Shown in pieces: positions 11,580 to 23,150 of a stretch of 64,000 nt of DNA. The notes under the pieces were generated by a model. It saw nothing but the letters and a program-made list of their open reading frames with translations, was not told the DNA's origin and searched no databases. Source of the DNA: Eretmocerus hayati (Eukaryota; Arthropoda; Insecta; Hymenoptera; Aphelinidae). Made by a program: the position numbers and the translations under genes. Positions within the stretch are counted from its first letter, which is position 1. Each line of letters begins with the position of its first letter. The stretch lies in the NCBI GenBank assembly GCA_029851415.1, contig CM056743.1, forward strand, positions 10,408,727 to 10,472,726, written 5' to 3'.

Positions 11580-12064
11580 ATAGCTTCTATCTGTATTTAC
11601 TGATTACTAATTATTTATTAGTAAATAATTAACTTTGTATCCCAAAATTTTTGGAACAAGTTGTCTTCGTCGAGTTGCTCCACATGAAATTCTGGAATTG
11701 TTTTGAGTCTCAAATAGAGTCAAATTTGAGTGTACAATCTGAATGTATTCTAAGACATGAGTAGTGATGCTATCATCATGACTCCTTTTAGGTACAGCGG
11801 TAACATAAATACATGACTTTGGCCTACGAGAGGCAGCTAGGTGTCAAAATCAAAACAGATTTGAACAGGTTTTCTCTTCTTGGAACTGACAAAATAGCTC
11901 AAGGATGTGTAAAGATGTGCATACGAGTGATTGCTTGGAGAAGAAGTTACCGAGGAAAATATTCCTGCAAAAATCACTTCACTCAGAATGAATACACATA
12001 GTACAAAAATGTGTACACACACATAATACAAAAATGTGTTTTCAAGAGTGAAAGTGATAGTTCA
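11580..12064. other. No gene seen
   Basis: AT-rich stretch with a short palindrome of TTATTTACTAAT type near 11600-11630 and no convincing open frame. Confidence 0.4.
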
Positions 12065-12380
12065 ACAAAAATGCCACATAAATAATATACTTGAATGCAA
12101 GTATATACAAAATGTGAGGCCCAGCAGAATTATCATTAGATGTCACATAAAAAATATACTTGAATGCAAGTGTATACAAAATGTACAGAATTACCACTAG
12201 ATGTCACATAAAAAATATACTTGAATGCAAGTATGTACAAAATGTGAGCTCTAGCAGAATTATGACTAGATGTCACATAAAAAATATACTTGAATGCAAG
12301 TATATACAAAATGTGAGCCCCAACAGAATTATCACTAGATGTCACATAAAAAATATACTTCAAAGTATATAAAAAATGTG
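12065..12380. repeat. 62-70-bp tandem repeat, five copies
   Basis: Units begin with ATGTCACATAAAAAATATAC at about 12070, 12139, 12201, 12270 and 12340 and continue with TTGAATGCAAGTATATACAAAATGTGAG. The last copy is shortened. The period varies from 62 to 70 bp through small deletions. Open frames here are repeat-encoded. Confidence 0.9.
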
Positions 12381-12516
12381 AACGGGAACCTTTATTTTTC
12401 GCGTCAGTATACATTCATCTCCATCATCAATATACCTTGCAGATAGCTTTTCAGTCATGAGTCTATGTATGTATCAATAAGCATAGACTCGAGCATGGAG
12501 ATTCAGCTATTTATAC

Positions 12517-13492
12517 ATATCGACGCCTCTTACGAAGATAAACACCTCTTTTCTTGTGACTGACGAAGATTAACGTTTATTCGTTGTGAACACGAAGATT
12601 AACGGATTCTCCTCAAGTCCGCGAAAACTAACACTTACTCCTTAGGGACACGAAGATTAACGCATTCTCGTTAAGTCCACGAAGACTAACACTTACTCCT
12701 TACGGGCACGAAGACTAACACTAACTCCTTAGGGCCACGAAGACTAACACTTACTGCTCAACGGCCCATGAAACTACCACTTCCTCTTGAACGGTATGAA
12801 GACTATAACACACTTGCACACGTTCTTGTTCAAAGGGACGGAGACCATGTATTTTGTCTTAGGGCCACGAAAAAAAACACATTCTCTTTAGCGGCACAAA
12901 AATTAATGCATCGGTAGACTTCATTCATGGAGGGACGGAGACAATAAGTATTTCGTCTTAAGCCCACGAAAAGTAACACATTTTCCTCTACGCCACGAAG
13001 ACTAACACATTCTTCTCGATGGAATGAAAAACAACACATTCTCTTTGACGTGACGATGAACGGTAAGTGATTGTGTTAGCCTTCGTTCCGCTAAGAAGGA
13101 TGTGTTACTTTTCGTCGGCTTAAGACGAAGTACTCATAATCTTCGTCCCTTCAAGAATGGAGTCTACGAATGTGCTAATTTTCGTGCCGCTAAGGAGAAT
13201 GTGTTACTTTTCGTGGCCTTAAGACGGAATACTTATAGTCTTCGTCCCTTCGAGAAAAAAATGCGCGAATGTGTTAATCTTCGTGCAGTTTGAGGAGTAT
13301 GTATTACTCTTCGTGGCCTTGAGCAGTAAGAGATGATCTTCGTGGCGCTGAGGCGTAAGTGTTGATCTTCGTGGCGTTAACAGTAAGTGTTAATCTTCGT
13401 GGCCATAACAAAGCAAATGCTAATCTTCGGCCACCGTGTTTTTCTTCGTGGGCGTTAGCGGATGTGTTTATCTTCGTAAGAGGCGTCGATAT
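12517..13492. mobile_element. 976-bp minisatellite fold-back element
   Basis: Both ends carry the same inverted terminus, ATATCGACGCCTCTTACGAAGATAA. Inward from each end run ~40-bp units with the core GTGTTAATCTTCGTGGC, in opposite orientation on the two arms, meeting near 13075. The element therefore folds into a long imperfect hairpin made of a minisatellite. The copy at 7285-7747 shares the right arm and right terminus. Terminal bases are palindromic (ATATCGAC / GTCGATAT), so the target duplication cannot be fixed. AT or TA is possible. Confidence 0.85.
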
Positions 13493-13697
13493 CAGGTCGT
13501 GTTGCGACTGATAAGTTGGCTGAATGTCGATTTAGATTCTCTCCTATTCACAACACCCCTCCGCCTCCTTCCTTATGACATATATAGGATATCTAACCCA
13601 ACCTCCCTTACTCTTAGGACGGTCCGCTCGGTCGGTAAAAGTCGGCTTTCACATGCCCTTAATTTATCGCCACCATCTTCGCTTGGAATCAATATAC
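13493..13697. other. Short unique stretch with a fragment shared with 9.3 kb
   Basis: No gene. GGTAAAAGTCGGCTTTCACATG near 13635 is an inverted match to the segment near 9333-9358, which points to an old dispersed repeat. Confidence 0.45.
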
Positions 13698-13936
13698 CGT
13701 AAGATGGGGTAACTTTGCCACAGGGGGGGGGGGATAACTTTGCCACACCGCCGGGAAAAGATTTCAGAGGCTGCTGTAGGTGAGGTAGGGAATCTTATCG
13801 CTCTAGTAACAATTCCCTCCAGTAGGGACATGTGTGAGCTATGTTTTGCGCCCGCGGAAGGCAGCTCTAGATGCCTCAGAGTTGTTTATAACCTATTCTT
13901 GTACTGCAGTGAGAGACGAGCAAAAAAATCTGGTCC
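13698..13936 (+). other. Left target-side flank of the 22.6-kb element
   Basis: It contains GGGGTAACTTTGCCACA and, after a run of 12 or more G, ATAACTTTGCCACA. The same 17-mer occurs in the same orientation at 36769-36785 on the other side of the 22.6-kb element. A frame open from 13740 runs into the element. If the element and one target copy are removed, the frame would continue past AAAAAA-T into TTAACCCAGTACGAG for about 13 more codons. This suggests that the insertion hit a pre-existing repeat or exon, but no protein family is recognised. Confidence 0.4.
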
Positions 13937-13944
13937 CAAAAAAT
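13937..13944. repeat. 8-bp target-site duplication, left copy
   Basis: CAAAAAAT immediately before the inverted terminus GGAAGTGGGTATCC. The identical octamer stands at 36592-36599, immediately after the complementary terminus. Confidence 0.7.
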
Positions 13945-13967
13945 GGAAGTGGGTATCCGCAGTCGTC

Positions 13968-15262
13968 CCGTGTAGAATCCGTGTCTAAAATCCCCGATGC
14001 CGTGTAAAACGGGCTAATGCCGTGTGGCTCCCGTTTCGTAGTTATGAATGCAGCCCCCAGACGACCCGTGTGCGTCCGTGTGCTTGCAAGCTCCTACTTG
14101 ACATCACACCCGTTTCTGTCCGTGTGGGCAAGTTATAAAGTGTATTCCGTTTCCGCACGTGTCCGTTTCCACCCGTGTTAAGACACGAGTCTTCGCACCC
14201 GTTTTTGCCTGTGTCCAGTGTAATAGCCTTGCCCGTTTCTGTCCGTGTACCAAACATACCAAGCTCAGTCCATTTTTGCCCGTGTCCGTTTCTACCCGTG
14301 TCAAAGCACAAGTCTTCACACCCGTTTTTGCCCGTGTGAGAAATATACCAAGCTCAGTCCGTTTTTGCCCGTGTCCGTTTCTACCCGTGTTCTGTCCGTG
14401 TGGGCAAGTTACAAAGTGTAGTCTGTTTCCGCCCGTGTCCGTTTCCACCCGTGTCAAAACACGGGTATTCGCACCCGTTTTTGCCCGTGTCCGTTTCCAC
14501 CCGTGTCAATGCGAAAATCTCCACGCCCGTTTTTGTCCGTGTGGGAAATATACCAAGCTCAGTCCGTTTTTGCCCGTGTCAGTGCACAAGTCTCCTCGCC
14601 CGTTTTTGCCCGTGTGGGGAAAATAAGAAGCACTGTCCGTTTCCGCCCGTGTCCGTTTCCACCCGTGTCAAAACACGAGTCTTCGCACCCGTTTTTTGCC
14701 CGTGTCCAGTGTAATAGCCTTGCCCGTTTCTGTCCGTGTACCAAACATACCAAGCTCAGTCCGTTTTTGCCCGTGTCCGTTTCTACCCGTGTCAAAGCAC
14801 AAGTCTTCACGCCTGTTTTTGCCCGTGTGAGAAATATACCAAGCTCAGTCCGTTCTTGCCCGTGTCCGTTTCTACCCGTGTCAATGCACAAGTTTTCTCG
14901 CCCGTTTTTGCCCGAGTCCGGTAAGACAGCATTACCCGTTTCTGCCCGTGTGGGAAAAACAAGAAGCACTGTCCGTTTTTGCCCGTGTCCGTTCCCACCA
15001 CCCGTGTCAATGCGAAAATCTCCACGCCCGTTTCTGCCCGTGTGAGAAATATACCAAGCTCAGTCCGTTTTTGCCCGTGTCCGTTTCTACCCGTGTCAAT
15101 GCACAAGTTTTCTCGCCCGTTTTTGCCCGTGTCCGGTGTAATAGCATTACCCGTTCCTGCCCGTGTGGGAAATATACCAAGCTCAGTTCGTTCTCGCCCG
15201 AGTCCGTTTCCACCCGTGTCAATGCACAAATCTTCATGCCTGTTTTGGCCCGTGCCGGCAGA
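13968..15262. repeat. Left subterminal array of CCCGTGT units
   Basis: Repeated CCGTTTTTGCCCGTGT and CCGTTTCTACCCGTGT blocks (15-25 bp) are organised into ~85-90-bp higher-order units that include AGAAATATACCAAGCTCAGT and CACAAGTCTTCACGCCCG. Stop codons are rare because of composition, giving long meaningless frames in at least five of six readings. It is the inverted counterpart of 35255-36565. Confidence 0.9.
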
Positions 15263-15309
15263 GCCGAGCCCACTACTCTCGAAAAGCCATTTTCTGCGAA
15301 CACTATTTA

Positions 15310-15444
15310 GCGATTCATGGGCCCTCTTCAAACTGATATACTCCTAATAGGAATATAATAATCGACTTCCACTTCTGAGCATACCAAATGTCTTGAAAAT
15401 CCCATAACTTGACCACCAGCTGAAGTCGTTTGTCGATCTTCCCA
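15310..15444. repeat. Fragment of the CTTGAAAAT palindromic family
   Basis: A diverged match to part of the palindromic family at 18448-20539 (GATTCATGGGCC...CTTCAAACTGATATACTCC, and a TTGAAAATCCCATAACTTGACCACC core), joining the left array to the outer inverted arm. Confidence 0.5.
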
Positions 15445-18090
15445 TATATGATGGGTTCCACGCCAAAGCGACCCACGAAAAGGGGTCATCTCTCGGATTC
15501 TTTTCTAACCTTATTCATTCGATTCTATGGCCTTAAATAGGATGATGGGTTCCACGCTAAAGCGACCTACGAAAAGGGGTCATCTCTCGGATTCCTTTCG
15601 AACCTTATTCATTCGATTCTATAGCCTGAAATAGGAACTTTGGACCACCTATGGGGTCCAAAAAAATTTCTTCTCTCCGTTGCACGCATATCCGTCCATG
15701 GGTTACACGCCAAAGCGACCTACGAAAAGGGATCATCTCTCGGATTCCTTTCTTACCTTATTCATTCGATTCTATGGCCCAAAATAGGAACTTTGGACCA
15801 CCTATGGGGTCCAAAAAAATTTCTTCTCTCCGTTGCACGCATATCCGTCCAAGAAGTGGAGATCCATCATGTGAAAATCGATGTTTCCTTTTTTATTCAT
15901 TCAAATTATCATATCTTGAGTTCTTTGATAGGTACGAACTTTCGGTCCGCGGCATCTGAGAGAGCGTCCAAAAACCTATTGGAAACGTTGTTGCAGAGTT
16001 CTCATCAACGCTATGGAGGCCTCTTGGAGTGAAGAGGTGTTTTTCACTGAATCGTTGATTTCTCAAACCGCCATTTTTTTATTTTCCTGAATATTACATG
16101 TTAAAGGTGAAATTTTGCGTTCTTTCAGAGAAAAATGGTCTCAGAGAAGTTTGAGGTAATCCAAGTGACTCATTAGCCATTGTCTGAAATGGAACTTTTT
16201 TTAGTAACAGGGAAACATTATTTTCTGCGCATGCGCATAAATTTAGATTTTTGAGACTGATTTTAACGGAAAACTGACAAGATTTCCTATAAAATGACTA
16301 CCTGTAGAGTTTGGATTCATGCACTCAAACAGGATTTACAGCATAATAAATTACATCGAATCAAAAGCACATGGACATTCAAGTCATTAGCGCCTGCTGA
16401 GAGGACGTATTCACGAAATTTTCTTAGGGCTCTCTTTTGAGTACAAAAGAGCAGTCGAGAAAAATTCGGAATATATGAACTCAACGTCAAATCGTTTGAA
16501 TTCTTAGAATATGTAATCAGAAATTCCATTTGGGACGATCCTGGAGATTTACATTCAATTTGTGCCAGAAAAATACGAATTTTTACACTCATAATCGTGT
16601 TTAGACGGCAATTTTATATCCCAAATCGAATTTAAACCTTTGAGAAGTCAAAAAAACGAGTGATTGGGTCCTGAACCACAAAATTCATAGGTGAAGCAAT
16701 TCGTAAAAGACGAACCCGGGTGCAAAACATTGACCGAGACAAAAAGTAATGGTGGAACGCCTTTTTATCGTTATTGAAACCTTCTCCCCCCCCCCCTCTC
16801 GATCTTAATCCTAAACATCAAATAGCCTCTAGAAAAATACCACAATAGAATGAATAAAATATGGAAGGATATAATTTTACGTTGGAAGCCTGTGTAATGT
16901 ATGTAGACTTGTGAATATTTCTCTATAAGTAGTTTATTCAATATGATGTTACAAGCGGCGCCTCAGTAAGCACTAAGTTCCACCTTCGGAAGCATGTCTT
17001 ATATACTATCGCATATGTCCTATTTAATATGACTATGCGTAGGCACACAGAATAGAAGCGCTGACCGATGATCATCTTTTATCATTGTAAGAGGAAATGC
17101 AGTTTCCTATTCTGCAAGCTTCCATACACTTTATCATATTTCACTCAAGCATCTGTCGAGTATGCATTTTACATTTGTAATACATTACAGCCTGTCTTAT
17201 GACCACCCTAGGAGGGCTCTCACGGACATGGGTCAAGAAAGAACAAAGGCTCACTAATCCGATCGAGAACTTCTCTGTTTTGATGCTATTCCAGACGTCA
17301 CCGCTGCTTTCTGATAGTATGATTCCGAGGTGCTCATTTCCAAGGTGCACCTGAAATCGTGCTTAGGTGGCTTTTCCATATCCAAAACCTATAGATATAG
17401 CTTTGAAAGATCGAAGAAACGTGTGATATGGCCCTGTGCTACAAAATTGAAGGGTCGTGCAAATTTTGAAAGACCAATCTGGGCCCAAGACATCGACCAA
17501 AACGTAAAAAATTATTCTTTCATGCTTCATTCATCGTATTATATTTCTTATAGAGGCTATTTGATGTTCAGGATTGAGATCGAGAGGAGTGAGGAGGTTT
17601 TAACGAGGGGTATGTCACAAATCTGCTCACTGTCGCTCGGACGCCAGTATCGTCCAGTTACGTCCATTCGCAGCCGTTCGGCGTATATTTTTTGAGAGCT
17701 GAACTGGACTGCGAACAGAGGTACTGGATAGCGAGTGGTGAGCGAACGGCAGTGAATGGCGATAAGCGGCAATTGAGTGGACTGTTCGCCGAGTCGGTTC
17801 GCCCCGGCCGCACTCTATAGTTTGTGCTGTTTTGATGAATCGATGAAATTATTATCTAACAATTATTACAGATAGATTTTGTCATTCTGGGGTCAACGAC
17901 AAGCTGTAAGTGACCCAGGCGGTCCTAAATTTTACCGATAAACTACCGAAATGATCCCTAAATCACAAGCCCCGTATAGGGACCCGATGAACATGAGGAA
18001 CATTTGAGCATCCTAAATAATGGAGAAGATTAGCGCAGGGGTAGCGTGGCCGCTTCACACGCGGAAGGTCCGGGGTCGATCTCCCAATCT
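15445..18090. repeat. Outer inverted arm, left copy
   Basis: This arm is an inverted partner of 25735-27185. Matching landmarks in mirrored order are the CCAAAGCGACC-ACGAAAAGGG block (15450/27150), an ~90-codon open segment (16317-16592 / 26415-26689), the GCGGCCGGGGCG...CACTCTATAG block (17560-17830 / 25990-26230) and the tRNA-Val-like unit (18024 / 25806). The left arm is about 1.2 kb longer. It carries an extra segment at 16790-17560, part of which is a diverged duplicate of 16640-16740. Confidence 0.85.
15451..15855. repeat. Tandem duplications inside the outer arm
   Basis: GGGTTCCACGCCAAAGCGAC...ATTCGATTCTATGG (about 90 bp) occurs at 15451, 15544 and 15698. GGAACTTTGGACCACCTATG...CATATCCGTCC (about 65 bp) occurs at 15633 and 15789. 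The right arm keeps only one degraded copy near 27000-27180, so amplification occurred on the left arm only. Confidence 0.85.
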
Positions 18091-18092
18091 TT
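18024..18092 (+). tRNA. tRNA-Val(CAC)-like pseudogene or SINE head
   Basis: A cloverleaf is partly visible: acceptor bases AGATT/AATCT, a D-arm with A-box TAGCGCAGGGG, a CCGC/GCGG anticodon stem and a TTCACAC loop giving anticodon CAC (Val), and a B-box-like GGGTCGATC. The T-stem is degraded to about three pairs. A run of T follows at once, like a Pol III terminator. No CCA-ready acceptor is apparent. An inverted copy lies at 25737-25806. It is most likely a tRNA-derived repeat rather than a working tRNA gene. Confidence 0.55.
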
Positions 18093-18121
18093 TTTGTTTT
18101 TTTTTTCAATTCAAGATTCTG

Positions 18122-18345
18122 TTTTAGCCTCTCCTCACGTTCGCAATTTCCTACTATCGCTATTTAATTGAATGAGCTGACCTCTCGTTTTCTTGGTTGA
18201 CACAACTGTAAAGGCTTACATAGTTCCAGTATAAACTCTCCGAAGTCTTGTCTTTGGCGAACAAAGTCATTCGCCAATTACAATGATAGATCTCTTTTCA
18301 AAGTAGTCGTCGAACACGTTCAGATCAATGTATGACTTGTAGAGT
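18122..18345. repeat. Inner inverted arm, left copy
   Basis: TAGCCTCTCCTCACGTTCGC...CAACTGTAAAGGCTTACATA...GATCAATGTATGACTTGT is an inverted match to 23540-23760, with about 95% identity by eye. The outer side of each arm is bounded by a T/A homopolymer run. Confidence 0.9.
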
Positions 18346-18363
18346 TGATTTTGATGTTGAGCA

Positions 18364-18438
18364 TGAGCAGTTTCGTCGGGCAGACGTGTGGGAAACGCTA
18401 TATGCGTTTCCCACACGTCTGCCCGACGAAACTGCTCA
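18364..18438. repeat. Perfect 75-bp hairpin
   Basis: Thirty-five bases from TGAGCAGTTTCGTCGGGC are followed by a TATAT loop and then by their exact complement. The left half, with its outer flank, also has an inverted partner at 21040-21105 (one mismatch in the core), so the hairpin probably arose by a local inverted duplication of a terminus. Confidence 0.95.
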
Positions 18439-18447
18439 CATGATTAT

Positions 18448-20539
18448 GAGTGATTCTGGAGCAAGCTGGACAAAACCGTCACCAGGGGGGTCTGGGAAAA
18501 ATCTGCAAAAATTTTTTTCCATTAGTACTATGTTGAAATAGTACGAAAAAATTTTTTTCAGATTTTTTCGGCCCCCCCTGTGGGCCCCAGGGCCCATGAA
18601 AGGGCCATTTTAGGCCCTTTTTTAGCCTATTCTAGGAAAATCATAGCTCCGACGCAATTCAATATTTTTCAACGTACTTGGGCGCATTTTTCTCGTCAAG
18701 ACTAGTACTTTTGAAAAAAAAATTGTCCAAGGTCACTTAGTGAGCCTGACGACTTCTGCCACCTATGTATTGAGAGCAAATTTTAGCGATTTTTGGGCTT
18801 GCTTCAAAGTGATGTAGCTCCCACTAGACATGTGGTAATCGACTTTTACAAGTAGTCATTTTGAAGGTCTTGAAAATACCTACAATTTGCCTACTTGTAA
18901 AAGTCAATTATCGCACTTTTTATTGGAGCTACAGTCGATACAAGTTGAGCTATTTACGAAAAAGTCGAAAATTCAGGACTCGATTCCAAAAATATATCTT
19001 AATTTTTTTTCACCAAACTTGTGCGAAAATGTTCTTTCAGACATCTACTTTTAGTAAAAAAAATTTGGCGGAGGTTATTTTTTTTTATTTTTTTTGCCGA
19101 GCGTTACAAAATGCCGCATTTCGTGGTTTTAGCAAAAACAGCATCTTTGACCACGGTCACATATGCTCCCATCTGGACTGATGTGCACCAATCTGTGTGA
19201 AAGTACTCCCCAAAGTACCCCCAAGTACGTGTAAGAAGTTGCGGGGACGAGCCTCCACCCAGGAGCGAGCTGTAGGTTCTATTTACCGTGTCAAAAATAG
19301 GCATTATTTTGGCTATTTGAGCGTAAACGACTGAGAGCATGATTTTACTCGTTCTGGCTCACAAATGAGATAATGGGGTAGAATGAGGATCCAAACATAC
19401 TTTTCCGACTCAAAATGATCATCTAAACACAATTCCGAGGTCAGTTTTGCTTTAAATAGTCGTCCTTTTGTCCCTTAAGAACTTAGATTCTGTCGACGGG
19501 TTCTGACACCGTTGAGGCACTAGAAGACATTTTAGAGCTAAACTGACCTCGGAATTGTGTTTAGATAGTCATTTTGAGTCGGAAAAGTATGTTTGGATCC
19601 TCATTCTACCCCATTATCTCATTTGTGAGCCAGAACGAGTAAAATCATGCTCTCAGTCGTTTACGCTCGAATAGCCAAAATAATGCCTATTTTTGACACG
19701 GTAAATAGAACCTACAGCTCGCTCCTGGGTGGAGGCTCGTCCCCGCAACTTCTTACACGTACTTGGGGGTACTTTGGGGAGTACTTTCACACAGATTGGT
19801 GCACATCAGTCCAGATGGGAGCATATGTGACCGTGGTCAAAGATGCTGTTTTTGCTAAAACCACGAAATGCGGCATTTTGTAACGCTCGGCAAAAAAAAT
19901 AAAAAAAAATAACCTCCGCCAAATTTTTTTTACTAGAAGTAGATGTCTGAAAGAAGATTTTCGCACAAGTTTGGTGAAAAAAAATTAAGATATATTTTTG
20001 GAATCGAGTCCTGAATTTTCGACTTTTTCGTAAATTGCTCAACTTGTATCGACTGTAGCTCCAACAAAAAGTGCGATAATTGACTTTTACAAGTAGGCAA
20101 ATTGTAGGTATTTTCAAGACCTTCAAAATGACTACTTGTAAAAGTCGATTATCACATGTCCAGTGGGAGCTACATCACTTTGGAGCAAGCCCAAAAATCG
20201 CTAAAATTTGCTCTCAATAAATAGGTGGCAGAAGTCGTCAGGCTCACTAAGTGGCCTTGGACAATTTTTTTTTCAAAAGTACTAGTCTTGACGAGAAAAA
20301 TGCGCCCAAGTACGTTGAAAAATATTGAATTGCATCGGAGCTATGATTTTCCTAGAATAGGCTAAAAAAGGGCCTAAAATGGCCCTTTCATGGGCCCTGG
20401 GGCCCACAGGGGGGGCCGAAAAAATCTGAAAAAAATTTTTTCGTACTATTTCAACATAGTACTAATGGGAAAAAATTTTTGCAGATTTTTCCCAGACCCC
20501 CCTGGTGACGGTTTTGTCAAGCTTGCTCCAGAATCACTC
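18448..20539. mobile_element. 2.1-kb palindromic element (GAGTGATTCTGGAGCAAGC family)
   Basis: The ends are GAGTGATTCTGGAGCAAGCT and its complement, with a TTAT on both sides (18444-18447 and 20540-20543). The arms are mirrored around 19494 with ~90 bp unpaired. Characteristic blocks are ACCAGGGGGGTCTGGG, GGGCCCCAGGGCCCATGAAA and a CTTTTACAAGTAG inner palindrome. Mirrored 78-codon and 106-codon open frames lie in both arms but show no known domain. Related copies are at 27187-28815 and 57649-59844, with fragments at 15310 and 60150. Confidence 0.9.
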
Positions 20540-21189
20540 TTATATATTCAATTTCTGAACAAACCGATTTCTCAGATTCATGTAAATGTGATATTTGATA
20601 TGAAGTTATATGTTTCTCCATAGAAAATGGTCCCGAGTTTTTGTAGCGTATTAAGGCCTATTCTATTATTTCCCACACTTCTACTTCATAAGCCATTGAA
20701 AATCGTCTGATTCTACACATACGCAGTAATTTGAATTTTTGGTATTAATACCCATGGAGATTCGAGGATATTCCTCTGTAAATGACTATCACTACTTGGC
20801 GAACTCAATTCCATGCATTCGAATAAGATTTACAGCGTCCAGATGCGAATGCGCAGAAAACAGACGATTTCCAATCGTTTGTGAATTAGATGCGTGAAAA
20901 ATAGTGAAAATCAGCCTTAGAACGCTAAAGGAATTCGAAACCATTTTCTATACAAGAACGTAAAATATCACATGATTGATCAAATTTCCAAGGATCTGAG
21001 AAATCGGTATGTTAACAATTGAGGAATTGAATTTTCTGCGTTTCCCACACGTCTGCCCGGCGAAACTGCTCATACTCAACATCAAAATCAACTCTACAAG
21101 ATCAATCTTGATAGATTTTTTCAATACCTTTCGAACGCCACAAACCGCATCTCCACATCTATGATCATATTTCGATGGCTCAGAACCAA
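20540..21189. other. Inter-element spacer with an inverted arm end
   Basis: Mostly unique AT-rich sequence. The end, 21040-21110, is the inverted partner of 18332-18400 (GCGTTTCCCACACGTCTGCC through CAACTCTACAAGATCAAT). No gene. Confidence 0.55.
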
Positions 21190-21722
21190 AAGGAACTATC
21201 TGAAAACGTAAGAGTTAAAAGGATCTATCCAAAAATTTCTGTAGAAGGAACTATCTGAAAATTTTTATTGAAAGGAACTATCTAAAAATCTAAGAATTAA
21301 ACGGAACTATCTGAAAATTTCTGTTTTGGAAAAGAACTATCTGTGAATTTTTGGCTGGAAGGAACTCTTCGTTCAAAACTATCTAAAAACGTAAGAGTTG
21401 AAGGGAACCATCCAAGAATGTAAGAATTAAACGGAACTATCCAAAAATTTCTGTTTCAGAAAGGGACTATCTAGAATTTTTTGGTAGAAAGGAACTATCT
21501 GTAAATTTTTGGTTGAAAGGAACTATCAGTAAATTTTTGTAAAAGGGAATATCTGTGAATTTTTGTAGAAGGAACTATCTGTAGATTTTTGTAAAAGGAG
21601 CTATTTGTAAGTTTTCGTAAAAGGAACTATCTGCGAATTTTCGTAATAGGAACTATCTGTAAATTTTTGGTTGAAGTGAACTTTCCGAAAAGTTTTCGTT
21701 AAGAAGAAGTATCCAGAAAAAA
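21190..21722. repeat. GGAACTATC minisatellite, forward array
   Basis: About 17 units of 20-40 bp built on AAGGAACTATCTGTAAATTTTTG, with variable linkers (CGTAAGAGTTAAAAGG, TTCTGTTTCAGAAAG). The array runs in the opposite sense to 22520-23150. Confidence 0.9.
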
Positions 21723-22519
21723 ATAGAGCTATTTCAGGGTGTGAAAGGGTGCAGGCGAGTAGAGCTAGTGAATTGGCTCTTGTCAAGTATACCTTAGTAT
21801 CAATACATCCTGTATGAGATCTAATGGCATCTTGTATAAGGACAGGAGATTTTACTTTGAAATCATGTGGTGAGATACTTAGTTCGTGGGACAGAGTTTT
21901 GAATAGAATAAGAGCTTGGAAATATTGTGGTTATATATAGACGAGCAGCTAAACTGACTAGGCGTATCAGCAAGATGAATCGGCCCTTATCAAGTATGGC
22001 CCACAGATTGATTTCCCCCGATTTCTAACACCAAAACGAGTAGGAAAATAGGTTCCTTAGGGCCCAAAATTGCTCCTCCGTCGTACAGCACCGTGAAAAA
22101 TCCGGTGAAAAACGCTAAAATTGATGCCCCTCCTGCGGGATCGCATCCTGACGCATCAGATTGAATCGATCTGCAATTCTTCGACATGTTTTTGAAACGT
22201 TGACCAATTAGAGAAATATTCACGCTCTGACAACTTTTGATTCCGTCCCAGAATAAGATGCCGGAAAACTGTACAGTTCTCTCCTCACGATCTCATCTGA
22301 AATTGAGAAACTAAAGTTCCCGACTAATTGGAACATCTATCTGAAGTTCTCGATATTTTCCATATTTTCTTGCTTTTTTTCATCCGTTCAGACCCTCAAA
22401 AAATGACTTTCTTCAGAGAATGACTCCATAAACAGGACCCCGAATACTCGAAAATCCACGGAGATAACACTCGACAAGAGCCGATTCACCAGCCTTATCC
22501 GACTAAACATTACATTCGA
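21723..22519. other. Spacer between opposed minisatellite arrays
   Basis: Unique sequence. The only frame of note is a 77-codon minus-strand frame at 21990-22223 with no recognisable domain. Confidence 0.4.
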
Positions 22520-23150
22520 CAAAATGCTTCCTTCTAGTTCCTATTACAAAAATCTACACCTTCTACAAAAATTCACAGATAGTTCCTTCTACGAAAATTT
22601 ACAGATAGTCCCTCTTACGAAAATTCACAGATGGATCCTTTTACAAAAATTCACAGGTAATTCCTTTTATGAAAATCTACAGATAGTTCCTTTTACTAAA
22701 ATTTACAGACAGTTCCTTTCTACCAAAAAATTCTAGATAGTTCCTTTTACAGAAATTGACAGATAGTTCATTTAACAGATATCTACAGATAGTTCCTTTC
22801 ACAAAAATTTACAGATAGTTTTTTTCTAGAACAGACATTTTCAGATAATTCCTTTCAACCAAAAATTTACAAATAGTTCCTTTTAACTCTTACGTTTTTG
22901 GATAGTTCCTTTCAACCAAAAATTTCTAGATAGTTCTTTCCTAAAATAAAAATTTTCAAATAGTTCCGTTGAATTCTTACATTTCTGGATAGTTCCTTTC
23001 ATTTCTTACGTTTTTGGATAGTTCTCTTCTAACTAAAATTTTTAGATAGTTGTTTCACAGAAACTTTTAGATAGTTCCTATCAACCAAAAATTTTTGGAT
23101 AGTTTTTTTTAACTCTTACGTCTCTAGATAGTTCCTTGTGGTTCTAAGCC
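22520..23150. repeat. GATAGTTCC minisatellite, reverse array
   Basis: The inverted counterpart of 21190-21722: units of AAAAATTCACAGATAGTTCC, about 18 copies. With the forward array it forms a loose giant stem with an ~800-bp loop. Open frames within are repeat-derived. Confidence 0.9.

Noticed and set aside
12065..12380. CRISPR-like regular repeats
   Set aside because: Repeats and 'spacers' are both conserved between units. This is a simple tandem array in a eukaryotic sequence.
14159..15347. Long open frames (up to 180 codons) rich in Pro, Val, Cys and Arg, in several frames on both strands
   Set aside because: All are read-throughs of the CCCGTGT array. They repeat the same short peptide and are equally open in several frames.
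18024..18092. Functional tRNA-Val gene
   Set aside because: The T-stem has only about three pairs, and the unit lies within a mirrored repeat arm. A tRNA-derived repeat is more likely.
21990..22223. 77-codon minus-strand frame between minisatellite arrays
   Set aside because: No domain, no conservation partner within the window, and length expected by chance.
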